NCBI RefSeq assembly: GCF_008042035.1
Contig: NZ_RDBL01000029.1
Coordinates: 478,722 to 542,721, forward strand
Source of the DNA: Streptomyces sp. col6
GTDB taxonomy: Bacteria; Actinomycetota; Actinomycetes; Streptomycetales; Streptomycetaceae
Reading direction: 5' to 3'
Length of the DNA: 64,000 bases
Below, in pieces: positions 59,772 through 64,000 of the stretch. Positions within the stretch are counted from its first letter, which is position 1. The number at the start of each line of letters is the position of its first letter. The notes under the pieces were generated by a model, which was not told where the DNA came from, did no database searches, and worked only from the letters and a program-made list of their open reading frames with translations. Made by a program: the position numbers and the translations under genes.

Positions 59772-61022
59772 TCAAGTCGCGAGGTCCGAGCGCTCTTTCA
59801 GCGGAATGGTGGGGTGGGCCTGAACCCGCCCACCCACGAAGGAGGCGACGGGGGCGGTGTCCGTGGGGGCCTCCCGGGTGAGGTGGCCGTCGGCCGTCGG
59901 GTACCAGGAGACGGCGCCCCCGCCGGTGGGCCACGCGTCCAGGTCCCGGACGGCCGGGTCCGCGCCGCCCACGTGTACGCGGACCGGCGTCGGGCGCAGA
60001 GCGGACGGGTCGTCGCACAGGTGGGCCCGGAGCCAGGCGAGGGATTCGGTGAACACCTCGGCCCAGCCCTTCTGGAGCGCGGAGGTGTGCGTCCACGGGC
60101 CGACGAGCAGGGACACCTCGCCGTCCGCCCGGCGCAGCCGGCCGTACTGCTCGAAGCTCTGGTCCACGAGGACGTCGTGCCATCCGGTGATCAGGGCGGT
60201 GGGCACGGCCGCCCGGTCCGCCGCACCGGCCTGCCACGCGCCCGCCCAGTACGGGTCGTCCGGGTCCGGGTGGCTCAACACCTCGTCCAGCCAGGGCACT
60301 TCGGCGCCGAGCGCACCCGCGTACGCCCCGCGCAGCGGACGCGCGGCGAGGACGGCGCGCATGCCGCGCCGCAGGCGCATGGACGCCCGGACGAATGGGC
60401 CCATGCCCCGGTGCTGGTATGTCATCCCGGCGCCCACGGCGAGCGCGGTCTCCAGGTGCGGGACGCCGCCCGTGTGGAAGAGGGCGTACGGATCGTGCAG
60501 CCCGACCTGCACCACCATGGCCTTCAGCTCCGGCGGCGGATCGAGGGCGAGCGCCCACTGCGTGTACCCGAGGTAGCTGGGGCCGACCGTGCCCAGCCGC
60601 CCGTCGAACCAGGGCTGTTCGCGCAGCCAGCCGACAGCGGCCCGGCCGTCCGCGGCCTCGTTGCGCCACAGGTGGAAGTCGCCGCCCGAGCCACCGGTGC
60701 CCCGGCAGCTCTGCAGGACGACATGGAAGCCCTGCTCGGCGAAGAGCATCCCGTACTGCGGGGACCACGGCACGCCCCGCCCGTACGGCGAGCGCACCAG
60801 GAGCGTGGGGAAGTCGCCCTCGGCGCGCGGGAAGTAGTGGTCGGTGACGAGCGTGCTGCCGTCGGCGGCGGGGACCGCGAGCCCCCGTTCGACACCCACC
60901 CGGTGGTGCGCGACCGGGAGGTCGCGCCAGGTGGCACGCATCAGCCGGGAGGCGAGCGGTGGCTTCCCGGACGACGGCGTCCATGCGGCCCCGGTGCGGG
61001 CGTCGTGCGTCGGTCGTGTCAT
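59772..61022 (-). CDS. CocE/NonD-type serine hydrolase, C-terminally shortened
   Basis: The 416-residue protein has the CocE/NonD alpha/beta hydrolase: LLVRSPYGRGVP, the nucleophile elbow GTVGPSYLGYTQ, TGWHDVLVDQSF (Asp) and LLVGPWTHTS (His). Family members are typically 540-600 residues with a C-terminal jelly-roll; here the sequence ends shortly after TAPVASFVGGRV, so that domain is mostly missing. GGAGG lies 5 nt before ATG 61022. A TetR operator in the divergent promoter points to repression by the adjacent TetR. Confidence 0.82.
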   Translation of the reverse strand: MTRPTHDARTGAAWTPSSGKPPLASRLMRATWRDLPVAHHRVGVERGLAVPAADGSTLVTDHYFPRAEGDFPTLLVRSPYGRGVPWSPQYGMLFAEQGFHVVLQSCRGTGGSGGDFHLWRNEAADGRAAVGWLREQPWFDGRLGTVGPSYLGYTQWALALDPPPELKAMVVQVGLHDPYALFHTGGVPHLETALAVGAGMTYQHRGMGPFVRASMRLRRGMRAVLAARPLRGAYAGALGAEVPWLDEVLSHPDPDDPYWAGAWQAGAADRAAVPTALITGWHDVLVDQSFEQYGRLRRADGEVSLLVGPWTHTSALQKGWAEVFTESLAWLRAHLCDDPSALRPTPVRVHVGGADPAVRDLDAWPTGGGAVSWYPTADGHLTREAPTDTAPVASFVGGRVQAHPTIPLKERSDLAT

Positions 61023-61040
61023 CTTCGCCTCCGTCAGTCA

Positions 61041-61061
61041 TTCTCGTACTGCGTACGAGAA
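61041..61061. promoter_or_regulatory. TetR-type operator between divergent genes
   Basis: TTCTCGTAC, a 3-nt spacer (TGC) and GTACGAGAA form a perfect 9+9 palindrome centred between the CocE-like gene and the TetR gene, 37 bp before the TetR start. Confidence 0.85.
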
Positions 61062-61097
61062 TACTGGATGCTTGGATGGACGCGAAGGGGGATCCAG

Positions 61098-61835
61098 GTG
61101 AGAGAGGCGGAGAGGGTGACCCGCACCGAGGAGTCCGGCGCCGGCGGCGTCGACCCGCGCGAACTCTGGCGGAGGCAGGACCGGCCCCGGCGCGGGCGCA
61201 GACCCGCCTTCAGCCGGGAGGCGATCACGACGGCGGCCATCGCCCTCGCGGACGCCGAGGGGATCGACGCGGTCACCATGCGGCGGGTCGCCTCCGAGGT
61301 GGGCGCCGGCGTCATGTCGCTCTACAGCTACGCCCCCGACAAGGAGACGCTGCTCGACCTGATGATCGACCAGGTCTCGGGCGAGCTGCCCACGTCCGGC
61401 CCGCTCACCGGCGACTGGCGCGCCGACCTCAAGACCATCGGGCGTGACCAGCGCACCCATATGCTCCGCCACCCCTGGCTGCCCGCCGCCGTGCAGGCCC
61501 GCCGCACCCTGGGCCCCCACACGCTCGCCTTCCTGGAACACGCCCTCACCGCCCTGCGCCCCAGCGGCCTGGCCGGGGCGGCGCGGCTGGAGATCTTCGC
61601 CCAGCTCACCTCGTTCGTGGCGGCCCACGTGGCGTACGAGGTCGGGCAGGCCAGGGCGGCCCAGGACCCCGATCGGGCCGCCGCCGAGGTGCTCTATCTG
61701 GCCGAGGTCGCGGCGGACGGCGATCATCCGGAACTGGCGGAGGCCCTGGCCGGGGCGGCCGGACGGCCCGGCGACCCGGACGCCATGTTCGACCGCTTCC
61801 TCACCCGGCTGGTCGACGGCCTCGACGCGGGCTGA
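61098..61835 (+). CDS. TetR/AcrR-family regulator
   Basis: The 245-residue protein has a TetR HTH after a basic linker: REAITTAAIALADAEGIDAV, MRRVASEVGAGVMSLYSYAP and DKETLLDLMIDQVSG. The C-terminal helical part suits the TetR_C_1 ligand-binding type. GTG 61098 has GGGG 7 nt upstream; GTG 61116 is an alternative. It diverges from a hydrolase and shares a palindrome with it, so it probably represses both. Confidence 0.88.
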   Translation: MREAERVTRTEESGAGGVDPRELWRRQDRPRRGRRPAFSREAITTAAIALADAEGIDAVTMRRVASEVGAGVMSLYSYAPDKETLLDLMIDQVSGELPTSGPLTGDWRADLKTIGRDQRTHMLRHPWLPAAVQARRTLGPHTLAFLEHALTALRPSGLAGAARLEIFAQLTSFVAAHVAYEVGQARAAQDPDRAAAEVLYLAEVAADGDHPELAEALAGAAGRPGDPDAMFDRFLTRLVDGLDAG

Positions 61836-61855
61836 GCCGTACCCGTACACACAAA

Positions 61856-61895
61856 GGCACCGGCCCCCGGGGACGAATCCCCGGGGGCCGGTGCC
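61856..61895. terminator. bidirectional terminator hairpin
   Basis: Arms 61856-61873 and 61878-61895 are perfectly complementary over 18 bp with a CGAA loop, between the convergent TetR and groEL2 genes. Confidence 0.9.
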
Positions 61896-61926
61896 GTGGT
61901 ACTGCTGAACTACCGATCCGTCAGGA

Positions 61927-63549
<1,623 letters not shown>

Positions 63550-63676
63550 GTGAAGTGGTCCTCCCGGACAGGGGTGGATTGCTCCGGACCGAGTGGCGCC
63601 CGCGACGGACGGCCTGCGTGCCCGGCGGTTCCTTGCCCCGCCCGGCGTGCGGGCCTCACCGGCCCGGTCCAAAATT

Positions 63677-63703
63677 CTGTCACTCTCACCTGGAGAGTGC
63701 TAA
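63677..63703. promoter_or_regulatory. CIRCE element, proximal
   Basis: CTGTCACTC, a 9-nt spacer and GAGTGCTAA match the HrcA operator TTAGCACTC-N9-GAGTGCTAA with 15 of 18 bases. Confidence 0.8.
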
Positions 63704-63711
63704 GCCAATGA

Positions 63712-63738
63712 TTAGCACTCGGCACCCTTGAGTGCAAG
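63712..63738. promoter_or_regulatory. CIRCE element, distal
   Basis: TTAGCACTC, a 9-nt spacer and GAGTGCAAG match the HrcA operator with 16 of 18 bases. It lies 8 nt beyond the proximal element. Confidence 0.85.
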
Positions 63739-63795
63739 CGTCGCCCTCGGTATGTGGACGGGCTCGGGACGCGGGGCGGGCGGGACCGGGACGCG

Positions 63796-63831
63796 CGAAG
63801 GGTCCGTACCCCTGCGGGTACGGACCCTTCG
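63796..63831 (-). terminator. terminator of the cold-shock gene
   Basis: A perfect 16-bp stem (63796-63811 with 63816-63831) with a CTGC loop lies 39 nt past the stop of the minus-strand cold-shock gene. Confidence 0.85.
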
Positions 63832-63869
63832 TACGTGCGTGGCGTCGCGGCCGACGTGCCGTGCCGGGC

Positions 63870-64000
63870 TCAGCCGACGGCGAGCTTGACCATGTCCGCC
63901 TGCGGCCCCTTCTGGCCCTGCGAGATCTCGAACTCGACCCGCTGACCTTCTTCGAGGGTGCGGTACCCGTCCATCTGGATCGCGCTGTAGTGGACGAATA
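63870..64000 (-). CDS. cold-shock protein, 3' part (gene continues past the window)
   Basis: The partial frame reads FVHYSAIQMDGYRTLEEGQR (containing RNP-2) and then VEFEISQGQKGPQADMVKLA, ending in VG and TGA. This is a CspA-type small cold-shock protein of the usual 67-residue class. The N-terminal half with RNP-1 lies beyond 64000. Confidence 0.93.
   Translation of the reverse strand, partial: FVHYSAIQMDGYRTLEEGQRVEFEISQGQKGPQADMVKLAVG

Overview
The window is a stretch of actinobacterial chromosome, almost certainly Streptomyces. Base composition is very GC-rich and coding regions have near-saturated G or C third positions. GTG and TTG starts are frequent. Markers include the futalosine menaquinone genes mqnB and mqnD, a GroEL of the GGMPGGDMDF-ending type, a SigE-family ECF sigma factor, an Lsr2-type DNA-binding domain, a mycothiol-dependent maleylpyruvate isomerase-fold protein, CebR and CIRCE operators, and the intergenic repeats typical of this genus. 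I see no rRNA, tRNA, CRISPR, IS element or prophage; this is mostly core chromosome with a few decayed genes.

Layout. 1-3.4 kb: an HTH regulator, a VOC protein, a frame-shifted gene remnant, a methyltransferase, a CsbD-like stress protein, a small membrane protein and a stand-alone Lsr2-like DNA-binding domain. 3.4-14.7 kb: a double VOC protein, DUF1905, an endonuclease/exonuclease/phosphatase (EEP) membrane protein, a cupin/zinc-ribbon protein, an ArsR regulator divergent from an aldo/keto reductase, prolyl aminopeptidase, a second aldo/keto reductase behind a palindromic operator, a MarR-MFS pair, a ribbon-helix-helix protein, an NCS2 purine permease and DUF2530. 14.7-22.8 kb: a CtpE-like P-type ATPase, a secreted protein, a 1111-residue sacsin/Hsp90-like ATPase and DUF3027. 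23-29.7 kb: an MFS protein, a lipoprotein, mqnB-mqnD (menaquinone synthesis), a second lipoprotein, a long cold-shock protein, a HAD phosphatase and membrane proteins. 29.7-38.9 kb: a Helicase_C_3/WYL-like protein, a PH-like membrane protein, an ECF sigma factor coupled to a PASTA-bearing membrane protein, the XPB repair helicase and a HelD-like RNA-polymerase-recycling helicase whose 5' end lies in a perfect 158-bp inverted repeat.

38.9-46.3 kb: a CebR-controlled GH9 cellulase, a perfect 45-bp hairpin, cutC, CsoR-box-controlled copA and two GNAT acetyltransferases. 46.4-51 kb: a tandem pair of uncharacterised paralogs, an MSMEG-type DinB/MPI protein, an HD-domain protein, a Cmx-like drug exporter and DUF4031. 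51-54.7 kb: murR-murQ-murP for N-acetylmuramic acid recovery. 54.8-61.9 kb: a secreted FG-GAP protein, an inositol-monophosphatase-like protein with an altered metal motif, a three-gene overlapping operon beside a truncated XRE regulator, an erythromycin-esterase-like protein without its catalytic motif, and a truncated CocE/NonD hydrolase divergent from its TetR regulator. 61.9-64 kb: groEL2 behind two CIRCE elements and the 3' part of a cold-shock gene.

Genes that work together: mqnB and mqnD are successive in menaquinone synthesis. The mur genes import and dismantle MurNAc. The sigma/PASTA pair looks like an envelope-sensing switch. XPB and the Helicase_C_3 protein are habitual actinobacterial neighbours. 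A recurrent feature is a TANNNT -10 box ending 6-7 nt before the start codon, so many transcripts are probably leaderless.
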